Position numbers and translations under genes: made by a program
NCBI RefSeq assembly: GCF_031085175.1
Contig: NZ_JAVHUY010000040.1
Span: 33,751-97,750 of the forward strand
Length of the DNA: 64,000 nt
Reading direction: 5' to 3'
Source of the DNA: Phytohabitans maris
GTDB taxonomy: Bacteria > Actinomycetota > Actinomycetes > Mycobacteriales > Micromonosporaceae
Shown here: positions 24,419 to 33,595 of the stretch, piece by piece
Layout: the number at the start of each line of letters is the position of its first letter
Position numbering within the stretch: position 1 is the stretch's first letter
Notes under the pieces: generated by a model
What the model was told of the DNA's origin: nothing
Databases searched by the model: none
The model's input: only the letters and a program-made list of their open reading frames with translations

Positions 24419-26872
24419 GTGGGATCCGGTGCCCTGCGCGGGCTGCGCGTCCTGGACTTCGGCCAGTACCTACCCGGTCCGATGCTCGCGATGCTCCTGG
24501 CCGACAACGGCGCCGACGTCATCCACGTCGACCCGCCGGGCGGCCCCCGCTGGCAGAGCCCGGCCAACGCGGCGCTGTACCGCAACAAGCGGCCGGTGGA
24601 GCTCGATCTGAAGAGCGCGGCGGGCCTGGCGGCGGCTCGGGCGCTGGCCATGACCGCCGACGTGGTGATCGAGAACTTCCGCCCCGGCGTCATGACCCGG
24701 CTGGGCCTCGATCCGCGAGAGCTGCGGGCGGCGGCACCGCGGCTCGTCTGGTGTTCGCTCCCGGGCTTCCCGCGCGACGACCCCCGCGCGGGCGTACCCG
24801 GCTGGGAGGGTGTCGTGGCCTCCGCGACCGGCCTCTACGCGCGGGCCCACGGCGAGGTCGACGGCGAGCCGTGCTTCAGCGCTCTGCCCGTCACCGCCAA
24901 CTTCGCGGCGTTCATGGCCGCACATCGGATCGCGGGCGCGCTGCTGACCCGGGCGCGGACCGGCGCCGGCGAGCTGATCGAGGTGTCCCTCTACGAGGCC
25001 GCCTTCCAGGCGGTCGGGAGCTACGCCGAGGTCCCGGTCTCCCGCAAGACGGACAGCCCGGTCTACGCCCGGCTGCACAAGCTGCTCCGGACCGCCCGCG
25101 CGGCCGACGGCACCCACGTGTACTTCGACACGCCGCTGCGCGGCCTCCAGACGTTCCTGGACCGGTTCCTTCCCGGGTACCGGTTGCTCGACCTCGACGA
25201 CGCCGCGATGTCCCGCATGGTCGAGCGGATCGTCGAGCTGATCGCGACGAAGCCCGGAGCGGAGTGGGAACGGATCTGCCAGGAGGAGATCGAGGGGGCG
25301 TTCGGGCTCTGCCAGAGCACGGCGGCGTGGCTGGCCGACGACCACGCGCTGGCCAGCGAAACCGTCCTGCGGGTGGACGACGCGGAGCTGGGCCGCACCG
25401 CTCAGCCCGGCTACGGCGTGCTGCTGTCCCGCAGCCGGCCGCGGGTGCGTTGGGGTCGCCGCCGGCACGACCGGGCGGGTACGGCGATCGGGTGGGAGGC
25501 CGAGGGCTTCTCGCTCCCGGCTCCCGGCGCCGGCACCCTGCCCCTGGCCGGGATCCGCGTCCTGGACTGCGCCACCCTCCTGGCCGGACCGACGACCACC
25601 CGGGTGCTCGCCCAGTACGGCGCCGAGGTGATCAAGGTCGACAAGGCCGGCCTCGCCACCGGTGACATCGAGCCCCTGAGCGACGACCCGTCCGCGTTCC
25701 ACGGACACCGCACCGTCAGCGCCGGCAAGCGCATGGTCTTCCTGGACCTCAAGCACGAGCTGGGGCGGGCGGTGCTCGCCGAGCTGCTCTCCACTGTGGA
25801 CGTCGTGCACCACAACTTCACCACCGGCGCCGCCCGCCGGCTGGGCGTCGCCACCGAGCAGGTCCGCGAGCGCAATCCCGCCGCCATCTGCTCCCGGATG
25901 TCGCTGCACTCGGCCTTCGGCCGTCGCGCCGAGTACCGCGGCCACGAACCGCTGGCGCAGATGGCCACCGGCATGGGCGTACGCGCCGGCGGGTCCGGTG
26001 AGCCACGGATGCTGGGCGTGGTGGTCAACGACCACGCGGCGGGCCACCTCAACGCGTTCGGCGTCATGCTGGCGCTCCTGGAGCGCTGCCGGACGGGCGA
26101 GGGCCAGGAGGTGAACGCGTCGTTGTCGCGGACCGCGACGCTGCACCAGCTGCCCTTCACGGTCGGCTTCGACGGCCGCGACTGGGACGAGCCGAGCGGC
26201 CCCGACGCGCTCGGCTGGCACGCCCTGGACCGGCTCTACCGCGCCGCCGACGGCTGGTTCTACGTCGCCCCGGGCCGCACCAGGGCGGAGTCGGCGCCGG
26301 CAGACCCCGCCATGCGACGGGCGCTGGCCGCGATCCCCGGCCTCGACGGTGTCGAGTCGGTCGACGACGCCGGGCTCGCGGCGTGGCTGGCCGAGCGGTT
26401 TCGCGGATGGCCGGCGGAGAAGGCGGTCGACGCGCTGCTCGGGGCCGGCTTCGGGGCGCACCGGTACGTGCCGGTGGCCGACCTGGCCGGTGAGCCCTCG
26501 GTCGTGTCCCGCGGCCTTCTGACCGTCATGGACCACCCGGGCCTCGGCAAGGGACTGGGCATCGGCCACCCGGTGTTCGGCGCGGAGCCCGCGTCTCTCG
26601 CCGCCCGCCGGCCCGGGATGGACACCCTCGACGTGCTCGCCGAGCACGGCTTCGCCGGCCGGATCGAGGAGTTGCTGAGGGCGCGAGCCGTGGCCCTCGG
26701 CGAAAACCCGGTGGTCAACACGAGCACCCTGCCGGGCTACTGGACGAGCGGACGGATCGTCTCCTACACGTCCGGCGAACGCCTGGCCCGCACCGCCGAT
26801 ATGATCATGGCGGCCCACCCGCGGCCGGCCTACGCACCGCCCCCCACCCAACCGCGAAGGCACCGAGCATAG
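24419..26872 (+). CDS. Tandem-fused CaiB/BaiF class III CoA-transferase (copy 1)
   Basis: An 817-residue protein made of two CaiB/BaiF domains, about 1-370 (LRGLRVLDFGQYLPGPMLAM) and 376-790 (LAGIRVLDCATLLAGPTTTR). Enzymes of this class move CoA between acids through an enzyme-acyl anhydride on one Asp. In the second domain that Asp is present (VVVNDHAAG, Asp538). In the first the matching residue is Asn161 (PVTANFAAF), so the N-terminal site looks inactive. Single-domain members are about 400 residues, so this is a true fusion. GTG 24419 starts 4 bp after the P450-B stop. It probably activates a hydroxylated carboxylic acid for beta-oxidation. Confidence 0.9.
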   Translation: MGSGALRGLRVLDFGQYLPGPMLAMLLADNGADVIHVDPPGGPRWQSPANAALYRNKRPVELDLKSAAGLAAARALAMTADVVIENFRPGVMTRLGLDPRELRAAAPRLVWCSLPGFPRDDPRAGVPGWEGVVASATGLYARAHGEVDGEPCFSALPVTANFAAFMAAHRIAGALLTRARTGAGELIEVSLYEAAFQAVGSYAEVPVSRKTDSPVYARLHKLLRTARAADGTHVYFDTPLRGLQTFLDRFLPGYRLLDLDDAAMSRMVERIVELIATKPGAEWERICQEEIEGAFGLCQSTAAWLADDHALASETVLRVDDAELGRTAQPGYGVLLSRSRPRVRWGRRRHDRAGTAIGWEAEGFSLPAPGAGTLPLAGIRVLDCATLLAGPTTTRVLAQYGAEVIKVDKAGLATGDIEPLSDDPSAFHGHRTVSAGKRMVFLDLKHELGRAVLAELLSTVDVVHHNFTTGAARRLGVATEQVRERNPAAICSRMSLHSAFGRRAEYRGHEPLAQMATGMGVRAGGSGEPRMLGVVVNDHAAGHLNAFGVMLALLERCRTGEGQEVNASLSRTATLHQLPFTVGFDGRDWDEPSGPDALGWHALDRLYRAADGWFYVAPGRTRAESAPADPAMRRALAAIPGLDGVESVDDAGLAAWLAERFRGWPAEKAVDALLGAGFGAHRYVPVADLAGEPSVVSRGLLTVMDHPGLGKGLGIGHPVFGAEPASLAARRPGMDTLDVLAEHGFAGRIEELLRARAVALGENPVVNTSTLPGYWTSGRIVSYTSGERLARTADMIMAAHPRPAYAPPPTQPRRHRA

Positions 26873-26886
26873 TCGACACAGAGCAG

Positions 26887-28392
26887 ATGGTCGTCCCACC
26901 CCCGACGCGGCAGTCGACGGGGGTCGTCTTCGCGATCCTGACGACCGGCGTCGCGGCGTACACGCTCCTGCAGGCGTTCGTCATGCCGGTCCTGGCGCAG
27001 ATCCAACACGCCTACGACACCGACCAGGCCACGGTCACCTGGGTGCTGACGGCCTACCTGCTGTCGGCCTCGGTGGCCACACCCCTCGCCGGGCGGGTGG
27101 GCGACGCGATCGGCAAGAAGCGAGCCCTCGTCTGGACGCTGGGCGCTCTGGCGGCGGGCTCGCTCTTCGCCGCGGTCGCACCGTCGATCGAGTGGCTCAT
27201 CGCCGCCCGCGTGGTGCAAGGGCTCGGCGGCGGCGTCCTGCCGCTGGCGTTCGGCCTGATCCGGGACGTGTTTCCGGCCGACCGGATCCACCGCGCGATA
27301 AGCGTCATCGCGGCGCTCGGCGCGGTCGGTTTCGGCGCCGGCGTGGTGGTCGCCGGACCGCTCGTGGACCTGCTGGACCATCACTGGCTCTTCTGGATCC
27401 CCATGGCCGCCACCGCCGTCGCCGGTGCCGGCACCATCGCGTTCGTCCCCGAGTCGCGGCACCTCAGCCCGGGCCGGATCAACCCGCTGCCGGCCCTGAC
27501 GTTCGGTGCCGCGCTGATCGCGCTCCTGCTCGCCATCAGCCAGGCCGAGCGGCTCGGCTGGGGGTCCTGGCCCGTCGTCGGGCTGCTGTGCGCCGCACCC
27601 GTTCTCGCGGCCGTCTGGGCGTTCTCCGAGACGCGGGTCCGGGTGCCGTTCATCGACATGAACATGATGGCGGTGCGCGGAGTCTGGGCGAGCAACCTCG
27701 TGGCCTTCCTGTCCGGGACGGCCATGTACGCCGGCTTCGGTTTCCTGCCGCAGCTTCTGCAGACGCCGGCGGCGACGGGGTACGGGCTCGGTGCGACGGT
27801 CACCGAGTCGGGTCTGCTGATGCTTCCCTCGGCGCTGTTCGCGTTCGTATCCGGCCTGCTGACCCCGCCGTTGATCCGCGCGTTCTCCGCGCGCGCCGTC
27901 ATCGCGTCCGGATGCCTGCTGAACGCCGTGTCGTTCCTGATGATCGCCACGCTCCACGACGCGCAGTGGCAGATCTACGTCGCGACGACGCTGTGGGGGT
28001 TCGGTCAAGGGCTGATGTTCTCGAGCCTGGCCAGCGTCGTCACCGCGTCCGTGCGCGCCTCCCAGTCCGGGGTCGCCAACGGCATGAACGCCAACATCCG
28101 GACCATCGGCGGCGCCATCGGGGCGGCCGGCGCCGCCGCCGTCGTCACGGCACACGTCGGTGGCGGCGGGTTTCCGGAGGAGTCCGGCTACGTCACGGCC
28201 TTCCTGGTGGCCGCCGGCATCCTCGTGGTCGCCACCCTGGCCGCGCTCGCCATCCCGCCGATCGGTGCGGCCATGCTCGACGAGGCGCTGGAGTTCGCGG
28301 CGGCGAACGCCGAGATCGGCATGATCCCGGGCGCCGAGGTGTCTACCGCGGCGCCACCGCCAAGCCGTGACGGTCCGGCACCTGCACGGTGA
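26887..28392 (+). CDS. MFS transporter, DHA2 (14-helix) family
   Basis: A 501-residue permease with 14 predicted helices. FVMPVLAQIQHAYDTDQATV and TWVLTAYLLSASVATPLAGR mark helices 1-2, and the loop motif GRVGDAIGKKRALVWTL follows. DHA2 proteins expel drugs or carry metabolites by proton antiport. ATG 26887 follows the CoA-transferase stop by 14 bp, so it belongs to the P450-B operon and may export a pathway intermediate or import substrate. Its 3' end overlaps the convergent HtaA gene by 50 bp. A relic of a close relative lies at 59063-59218. Confidence 0.9.
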   Translation: MVVPPPTRQSTGVVFAILTTGVAAYTLLQAFVMPVLAQIQHAYDTDQATVTWVLTAYLLSASVATPLAGRVGDAIGKKRALVWTLGALAAGSLFAAVAPSIEWLIAARVVQGLGGGVLPLAFGLIRDVFPADRIHRAISVIAALGAVGFGAGVVVAGPLVDLLDHHWLFWIPMAATAVAGAGTIAFVPESRHLSPGRINPLPALTFGAALIALLLAISQAERLGWGSWPVVGLLCAAPVLAAVWAFSETRVRVPFIDMNMMAVRGVWASNLVAFLSGTAMYAGFGFLPQLLQTPAATGYGLGATVTESGLLMLPSALFAFVSGLLTPPLIRAFSARAVIASGCLLNAVSFLMIATLHDAQWQIYVATTLWGFGQGLMFSSLASVVTASVRASQSGVANGMNANIRTIGGAIGAAGAAAVVTAHVGGGGFPEESGYVTAFLVAAGILVVATLAALAIPPIGAAMLDEALEFAAANAEIGMIPGAEVSTAAPPPSRDGPAPAR

Positions 28393-28873
28393 GTGGCGCG
28401 AAGGGCTCGCCCTCCGGGTAGACGTCGTTGAAGATCTCCGCGCCGGCGCTCGTCAGACGGACGCTGGTGCTGGTCCACGCCTCGGTCCCGGCGTGCCGGC
28501 CGGCACGTTCCAGGGTCGCGGTCACCAGGGGGACGCGCGGCGCGTCCTCCCGCTCGTGCGGTGGGGCGATGGTGAGCACCGCCGAACCGGCGTCCAGCAC
28601 GATCCACGGCGCGGCCACCCGGACGAAGAGCAGCCCGAAGTGGCCGCTGAAGCGGACGTCACCGCGAAAGGCCCAGGCCGCCTGCCCGTGCTCGGCCGGC
28701 GGCCGTACCGCCGGGTCGAAGGCGAAGAAGATCTCGTTCGTACCGACGGGGACCGCCCCGTCACTGGCCGAGGCGCGGCCGCCGGGCATCCGGCGCAGGT
28801 ACTCGATGAACGATGCCTTGATGCCCCACCGCAGCCCGTGGACCAGCTGGTCGCCGCGCGCCTGCGTACTCAT
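28343..28873 (-). CDS. Stand-alone HtaA-domain protein, probable cytoplasmic heme binder
   Basis: A 176-residue protein consisting of one HtaA domain: LRWGIKASFIEYLRRMPGG at the front, FRGDVRFSGHFGLLFVRV in the middle and ILT-type strands (GSAVLTIAPP) after. HtaA domains bind heme in corynebacterial uptake proteins through conserved Ser, Tyr and His; here Ser21, Tyr25 and His78 are in place. Unlike those surface proteins it has no signal peptide and no membrane anchor. It is cotranscribed behind a GMC oxidoreductase (57-bp gap), inside a cluster with four heme-dependent P450s. ATG 28873 has GGGAGGA upstream. Confidence 0.78.
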   Translation of the reverse strand: MSTQARGDQLVHGLRWGIKASFIEYLRRMPGGRASASDGAVPVGTNEIFFAFDPAVRPPAEHGQAAWAFRGDVRFSGHFGLLFVRVAAPWIVLDAGSAVLTIAPPHEREDAPRVPLVTATLERAGRHAGTEAWTSTSVRLTSAGAEIFNDVYPEGEPFAPLTVQVPDRHGLAVAPR

Positions 28874-28930
28874 GCGCTCCTCCCGTCGCCGAGGCTCTCG
28901 TGCCCGTGGCCGCCCCTCCGGGTGTACCGG

Positions 28931-30532
28931 TCATCGGTCCCCGACGACGAGCGAGGCGGCGTGCCAGGCCAGCGCCTGGGTGGGTGCGGACGTGTTGCCC
29001 GACGGCTGGCGGGGGAAGACGGAGGCGTCCACCACCCGCAGCCCTTCGACGCCGCGCACCCGCAGCCGGTCGTCCACCACGTCCTCGGCCCCCGGTCCCA
29101 TCGCGCAGGTGCCCAGGGGGTGGTAGCCGGAAGCTCCGGCCGTGTCCGCGAGGCGCAGGAAGTCCTCTTCGGTGTCGACGCCCGGCCCGGGCAGGCGTTC
29201 GGTGCGCACGAGATCCGCGATGGGGCCGGTGGCGAAGATCTCGCGTACCTTCCGGCCGACCTTTCCGATCAGCGCGCGGTCGTGCTCGGTGCGCAGGAAC
29301 CCCGGGTCGATGGCGGCGGGCGCGTCCGGATCGGCGCCGGTGATGTGGATCCGGCCCCGGCTCGTCGGGCGCAGCGGGTACGCGGCCAGCATCAGGCCGG
29401 GCTCGTCGTCCACGGCCAGCTTGTCGTTGTGCATCGTCGGCGCCTTCATCGAGATCGGGTTGAAGAACCCGATCGTGTCCGGCCGCTCCGACGAGTCGTC
29501 GGCCCGGAAGTAGGCCAGGACGCTCGCCGAGCCCTGCGCGATGACGCCGTCGCGCCGCACGAGGTACCTGGCGCCGGCGACGAGCCGCTTCACTCCGGTG
29601 TTGACCACCGGGTTGTAGCCGGGTGCGCCGGAGATGGTGAACATGAACCGCAGCCCCCGGTGCTCGTTGAGCCGCTCGCCGACGTTCGGGCTCTCCGCGA
29701 CCTGGCGTACCCCGGCGGCGGCGAGCACGTCACCGCGGCCGATCCCGGAGCGCTCCAGCAGCAGCGGGCTGTCCAGGGCGCCGCCGCAGACCAGTACCTC
29801 GCGGCGGGCCCGGATCTCGACGAGCTTGTCGCGGTGGCGGACCTGTACGCCCACCGCCCGCCTGCCGTCGAACAGCACGCGCCCGACCTCCGCCCGGGTG
29901 AGCAGGCGGACGTCGCGCCGCTTCAGGGCGGGGCGGAGGAAGCAGTCGGCCGCGGTCCTCCGGACGCCTCGACGGGTGGAGAACTGGGTGTACCCGGTCC
30001 GGTCCTCGTCGGAGCCGTTGAGGTCGAGGACCCGCTTCACCCCGACCGCGGAGGCGGACTCCATGAACGCCTCGGAGACCGCCTCGGGCGGCCCGCCGAT
30101 CTCCACGCTCACCGGGCCGGAGCCGCCGTGGATCGCCGAGGCGCCGGGCCGGAAGTCCTCGATGGCCCGGAACGCCGGCAGGAACGTGTCCCAACCCCAG
30201 CCGGCGTTCCCCTCCGCGACCAGGCTGTCGTAGTCGGGGGCCCAGCCCCGGTTCCAGACCAGGCCGTTGATGGTGGTGGAGCCGCCCACCACCCGGCCCC
30301 GCCACCAGTTGTCGACGTGACCGCCGGGTCCGAACGGCCCGGCCACGAACTTCTTCGCGTACCGCGGCGAGTGCATGGTGAAGAAGAAGCCCTTGGGCAC
30401 GCGGTGGATCGGATGCCGGTCCGACCCGCCCGCCTCCACGACCAGGATCGTCGCGTCGGAGAGCGCGGAAAGGCGCTCGGCGAGGACGCTTCCACCGGCA
30501 CCGGACCCGACGATGACGTAATCGAACTCCAC
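28931..30532 (-). CDS. GMC family FAD-dependent oxidoreductase (GMC-1)
   Basis: A 533-residue flavoenzyme of the glucose-methanol-choline family, oxidising primary or secondary alcohols. FAD motif VIVGSGAGGSVLAERLS is at the N-terminus, the PROSITE-type segment RGRVVGGSTTINGLVWNRGW is near residue 82, and the active-site His is in GYHPLGTCAMGP (near 465), with Asn in QPSGNTSAPTQALAW near the end. GTG 30532 gives MVEFDYVIVGSG; TTG 30541 would add three residues. Divergent from ALDH-1 across a shared operator at 30552. Clear paralogue of GMC-2 at 40140. Confidence 0.9.
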   Translation of the reverse strand: MEFDYVIVGSGAGGSVLAERLSALSDATILVVEAGGSDRHPIHRVPKGFFFTMHSPRYAKKFVAGPFGPGGHVDNWWRGRVVGGSTTINGLVWNRGWAPDYDSLVAEGNAGWGWDTFLPAFRAIEDFRPGASAIHGGSGPVSVEIGGPPEAVSEAFMESASAVGVKRVLDLNGSDEDRTGYTQFSTRRGVRRTAADCFLRPALKRRDVRLLTRAEVGRVLFDGRRAVGVQVRHRDKLVEIRARREVLVCGGALDSPLLLERSGIGRGDVLAAAGVRQVAESPNVGERLNEHRGLRFMFTISGAPGYNPVVNTGVKRLVAGARYLVRRDGVIAQGSASVLAYFRADDSSERPDTIGFFNPISMKAPTMHNDKLAVDDEPGLMLAAYPLRPTSRGRIHITGADPDAPAAIDPGFLRTEHDRALIGKVGRKVREIFATGPIADLVRTERLPGPGVDTEEDFLRLADTAGASGYHPLGTCAMGPGAEDVVDDRLRVRGVEGLRVVDASVFPRQPSGNTSAPTQALAWHAASLVVGDR

Positions 30533-30551
30533 GACAGCCAACCCTATCAGG

Positions 30552-30566
30552 TTCTAATGGTGCTAG
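30552..30566 (+). promoter_or_regulatory. Island operator site 1 with overlapping promoter
   Basis: TTCTAATGGTGCTAG lies between the divergent GMC-1 and ALDH-1 genes. It matches sites at 38648 and 48827 (reverse) at 12 of 15 or more positions. Its end overlaps an extended -10 (TGCTAGAGT), with GTG 30577 about 7-8 bp further on, so ALDH-1 is probably leaderless and a bound regulator would block it directly. Confidence 0.65.
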
Positions 30567-30576
30567 AGTAGTGGTC

Positions 30577-32040
30577 GTGCCTGCTATCGAGTTCGACGTC
30601 GAAGTCCTCGGCGACCCCTCCCCGCTGGTCGGCGACGGCCGCCTCCGGGTCGGCGGAGACCGGACCGTCCCGCACGTCTACGCCGGCAACGGCAAGGCGA
30701 CCGTGAGCGTGCCCCTGGCCACCCCGCGGGACGTGGACGTCGCCGTCGCGACCGCCCGGCGCGCCTTCCAGCAGTGGCGCCGGGTGCCGGTCACCGAGCG
30801 GCGGCGCCTCATGCTCGCCCTGGCCCGCGCGGTCGAGGAGCACGCCGACGAGCTCGCCACCATGCAGGTCGTCGAGAACGGCGTACCGCACGCGGTGGCG
30901 AGCAGGTTTCCGCACATCGCCCGGGACAACCTCGAGTACTTCGCCGGCTGGCCGGACAAGATCACCGGCGACGTCAACCCGGTGTGGCCGCTGCCCGCGC
31001 TGGACTACTCCGTCCTGGAGCCGTACGGCGTCGTCGCCGGCATCATCCCCTGGAACAGTCCGATCGCGACCGTGGGGCAGTTCGCCGCCCAGGCCCTGGC
31101 CGCCGGCAACTGCATCGTGGTCAAGCCGCCGGAGCTGACGCCGTTCACGCCGATCCGCTTCGCCGAGCTGGCGCTGGAGGTCGGGTTCCCGCCCGGCGTG
31201 GTCAACGTGGTACCCGGCGACGGGGCCGTGGGCGCCGCCCTCGTGGCCCACCCGGGCGTCGACAAAATCCACTTCGTCGGCAGCGGCCGGACCGCCACCC
31301 GGATCATCCAGGCGGCCGCCGAAAACCTCACCCCGGTCGCCACCGAGCTGGGCGGCAAGAGCCCCAACCTCGTCTTCGCCGACGCCGACCTCGACGCCGC
31401 GACCACGCTGGCGCTGCGATCCTGCATGCTGGTCAGCGGCCAGGGCTGCTACAACGGCACCCGCCTGCTGGTCGAGTCGAGCGTGTACGACGACGTCGTC
31501 GAGCGGGTGCGGGAGAAGGTCCGGGACTTCCCGCTCGGCGACCCGATGTCCCCGCGGACCGTCCTCGGCCCGGTGATCACCGAAGGCGCCCGCGACCGGA
31601 TCCTCGGCGTGGTCGGCCGCGCGGTCGACGACGGCGCGACCCTGGTCACCGGCGGCTCGCGACCCGGCGGCGAGCTGGCCGACGGCTTCTACGTCGAGCC
31701 CACCGTCTTCCGCGACGTCGACCCCGGTTCGGAGCTGGCCCGCGACGAGGTCTTCGGACCCGTCCTCGCCGTCTTCCGGTTCGACACCGAGGAACAGGCG
31801 GTCGCCCTCGCCAACGACACCGAGTACGGCCTGGCGGCGTACGTGCAGACGAGCGACGTACGCCGGGCACACCGCCTCGCCGCCGCCCTCGACACCGGGA
31901 TGGTCTGGGTCAACGGCACCGGCGGCCTGTCGCCCTCCATGCCCTTCGGCGGCGTCAAACGAAGCGGCACCGGCCGCATCGGCGGTTTCGCCGGCATCGA
32001 GGAGTTCAGCCGCCGCAAGAACGTCTGGATCGCCCTCTGA
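30577..32040 (+). CDS. Aldehyde dehydrogenase family protein (ALDH-1)
   Basis: A 487-residue NAD(P)-dependent aldehyde dehydrogenase. IPWNSPIATVGQFAAQALAA is the cofactor region, the general base Glu lies in ATELGGKSPNLVF (near residue 260), and the nucleophile Cys is in VSGQGCYNGTRLL (near 293). The closing MPFGGVKRSGTGRIGG is typical. GTG 30577 is chosen as a leaderless start 7-8 bp after an extended -10; GTG 30571 is in frame. It should oxidise the aldehyde made from P450- or GMC-generated alcohols. ALDH-2 follows after 28 bp. Confidence 0.93.
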   Translation: MPAIEFDVEVLGDPSPLVGDGRLRVGGDRTVPHVYAGNGKATVSVPLATPRDVDVAVATARRAFQQWRRVPVTERRRLMLALARAVEEHADELATMQVVENGVPHAVASRFPHIARDNLEYFAGWPDKITGDVNPVWPLPALDYSVLEPYGVVAGIIPWNSPIATVGQFAAQALAAGNCIVVKPPELTPFTPIRFAELALEVGFPPGVVNVVPGDGAVGAALVAHPGVDKIHFVGSGRTATRIIQAAAENLTPVATELGGKSPNLVFADADLDAATTLALRSCMLVSGQGCYNGTRLLVESSVYDDVVERVREKVRDFPLGDPMSPRTVLGPVITEGARDRILGVVGRAVDDGATLVTGGSRPGGELADGFYVEPTVFRDVDPGSELARDEVFGPVLAVFRFDTEEQAVALANDTEYGLAAYVQTSDVRRAHRLAAALDTGMVWVNGTGGLSPSMPFGGVKRSGTGRIGGFAGIEEFSRRKNVWIAL

Positions 32041-32068
32041 CGTCTCGTAGATATCCCGGGAGGACCAA

Positions 32069-33454
32069 ATGACCGCACCGACCGCGCAGCGCACCTACCG
32101 GACGGTGAACCCCGCGACCGGCGAGCTCGTCCGCGAGTGGGACCTCCTCGACGACGCGGAGCTCGAAGCGCGGCTCGCGGCGGCGCATAAGGCATTCCTG
32201 CGCTGGCGTGACGTGCCCGTGGCGGAGAGGGCGGCCCTGTTCGTCCGGGTCGCCGACCTCATCGAGGCCAACCTCGACCGGCTCGCCCGCCAGGCGACCC
32301 TGGAGATGGGCAAGGTGCTGCCGCACTCGATGGGTGAGGGCCGCGGGGCGGTCGCGATGTTCCGCTACTACGCCAGGCACGGTGCCGAACTGCTCGCCGA
32401 CGAGGAGCTGCGGGTCGGGGGGTTCTCGAAGGTGATCCTGCGCCGGGAGCCGGTCGGCGTGGTCCTCGGCGTCGAGCCGTGGAACGCGCCGCTGTTTCAG
32501 GCCATGCGCGCCACCGCCCCGAACCTCATGCTCGGCAACACGGTAATGGTGAAGCCGGCCGAGATCTGCGCCGGCTCGACACTGATGTTCGACGAGCTGT
32601 TCCGCGAGGCGGGCTTTCCGGAGGGCGCCTACCAGACCGTCCTCGCCTCGACCGACCAGGTCTCGACGCTGATCGCCGACGACCGGGTCCGGGCGGTGAC
32701 GCTGACCGGCTCGGACCGGGCCGGATCGATCGTGGGGGAGCAGGCGAGCCGCCACATCAAGCCGGTGGTGCTGGAGCTCGGCGGCTCCGACGCGTTCGTC
32801 GTGCTGGACTCCGCGGACGTCGCCCTGGCGGCCGGCACCGCGGCGACGTGCCGGCTGCTGCTGGGCGGGCAGGCGTGCGCGCTGCCGAAGCGGCTGATCG
32901 TCACCGAGGCGGTGGCCGACGAGTTCACGGCCGCGTTCGTCGAGCTCTTCACCGACCAGGTGATCGGCGACCCGTTCGACCCGGCGACGACCCTCGGGCC
33001 GATGTCCAGCGAGGCGGCGGCGGACCTGCTGCAGGCCCAGTACGACGACGCCGTCGCCAAGGGCGCCAAGGTGCTGGCCGCCGGCGGGCGGATGGATGGG
33101 CCGGGCGCGTTCTTCCGCCCCGCGGTGCTCACCGGCATCACGCCGGAGATGCGGGTCTACCGGGAAGAGGCGTTCGGGCCGCTCGGGCTGATCTTCCGGG
33201 TACCCGACGCCGACGCGGCGGTCGAGCTGGCCAACGACAACCAGTACGGGCTCGGTGGTGCGGTCTTCGGCGCGCCGGAGGAGGCCCAGGCGGTGGCCCG
33301 GCGGCTGGACACCGGCGGGGTCGGCGTCAACGGCTTCCTCGGCTCCCCGGTCGAGATCCCGTTCGGCGGCACGAAGCGCTCCGGCGTGGGCCGGGAGCTG
33401 GGCCGCAGCGGCATGGACCAGTTCGCCAACCTCAAGACCTACGGCTTCGCGTAG
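32069..33454 (+). CDS. NAD-dependent aldehyde/succinate-semialdehyde dehydrogenase-like (ALDH-2)
   Basis: A 461-residue ALDH of the SSADH-like group. VEPWNAPLFQAMRATAPNLM is the cofactor region, the Glu lies in VVLELGGSDAFVVL, and the Cys in LLLGGQACALPKRLIV; IPFGGTKRSGVGRELG closes the fold. The ATG at 32069 has an excellent RBS (GGGAGGA). It follows ALDH-1 in one operon. The two ALDHs belong to different subfamilies, so they are likely to act on different aldehydes of the pathway and not to be recent duplicates. Confidence 0.93.
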   Translation: MTAPTAQRTYRTVNPATGELVREWDLLDDAELEARLAAAHKAFLRWRDVPVAERAALFVRVADLIEANLDRLARQATLEMGKVLPHSMGEGRGAVAMFRYYARHGAELLADEELRVGGFSKVILRREPVGVVLGVEPWNAPLFQAMRATAPNLMLGNTVMVKPAEICAGSTLMFDELFREAGFPEGAYQTVLASTDQVSTLIADDRVRAVTLTGSDRAGSIVGEQASRHIKPVVLELGGSDAFVVLDSADVALAAGTAATCRLLLGGQACALPKRLIVTEAVADEFTAAFVELFTDQVIGDPFDPATTLGPMSSEAAADLLQAQYDDAVAKGAKVLAAGGRMDGPGAFFRPAVLTGITPEMRVYREEAFGPLGLIFRVPDADAAVELANDNQYGLGGAVFGAPEEAQAVARRLDTGGVGVNGFLGSPVEIPFGGTKRSGVGRELGRSGMDQFANLKTYGFA

Positions 33455-33471
33455 GCACCGGCAAGTTTTCG

Positions 33472-33514
33472 TTGACTCCACCCGGCAGGTCTTACATTAT
33501 TGGAAGACAATTAG
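33472..33514 (+). promoter_or_regulatory. Promoter of the liv transport operon with operator-like site
   Basis: TTGACT (33472-33477), 17 bp, then CATTAT (33495-33500) is one of the best vegetative promoters in the window. Directly downstream, read on the minus strand, 33502-33514 is CTAATTGTCTTCC, sharing the first eight bases with island site 2. This places the transporter under the same regulator, tentatively. Confidence 0.6.
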
Positions 33515-33595
33515 CCCAACATTGCCCTCGTGAGAAGGGCGTCATCCGCCGGAGTGGAGCTCTCCGGGCCGCGCTCAGCTGACCCGAGGTACAGC

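Noticed and set aside
24470..26899. Long minus-strand frame opposite CoA-transferase 1
   Set aside because: It is the antisense shadow of a strongly conserved two-domain enzyme, with a composition typical of reverse-strand reading in high-GC DNA.
28367..30571. Long plus-strand frame over HtaA and GMC-1
   Set aside because: Both genes on the minus strand have clear domains and starts; the plus-strand product has none.
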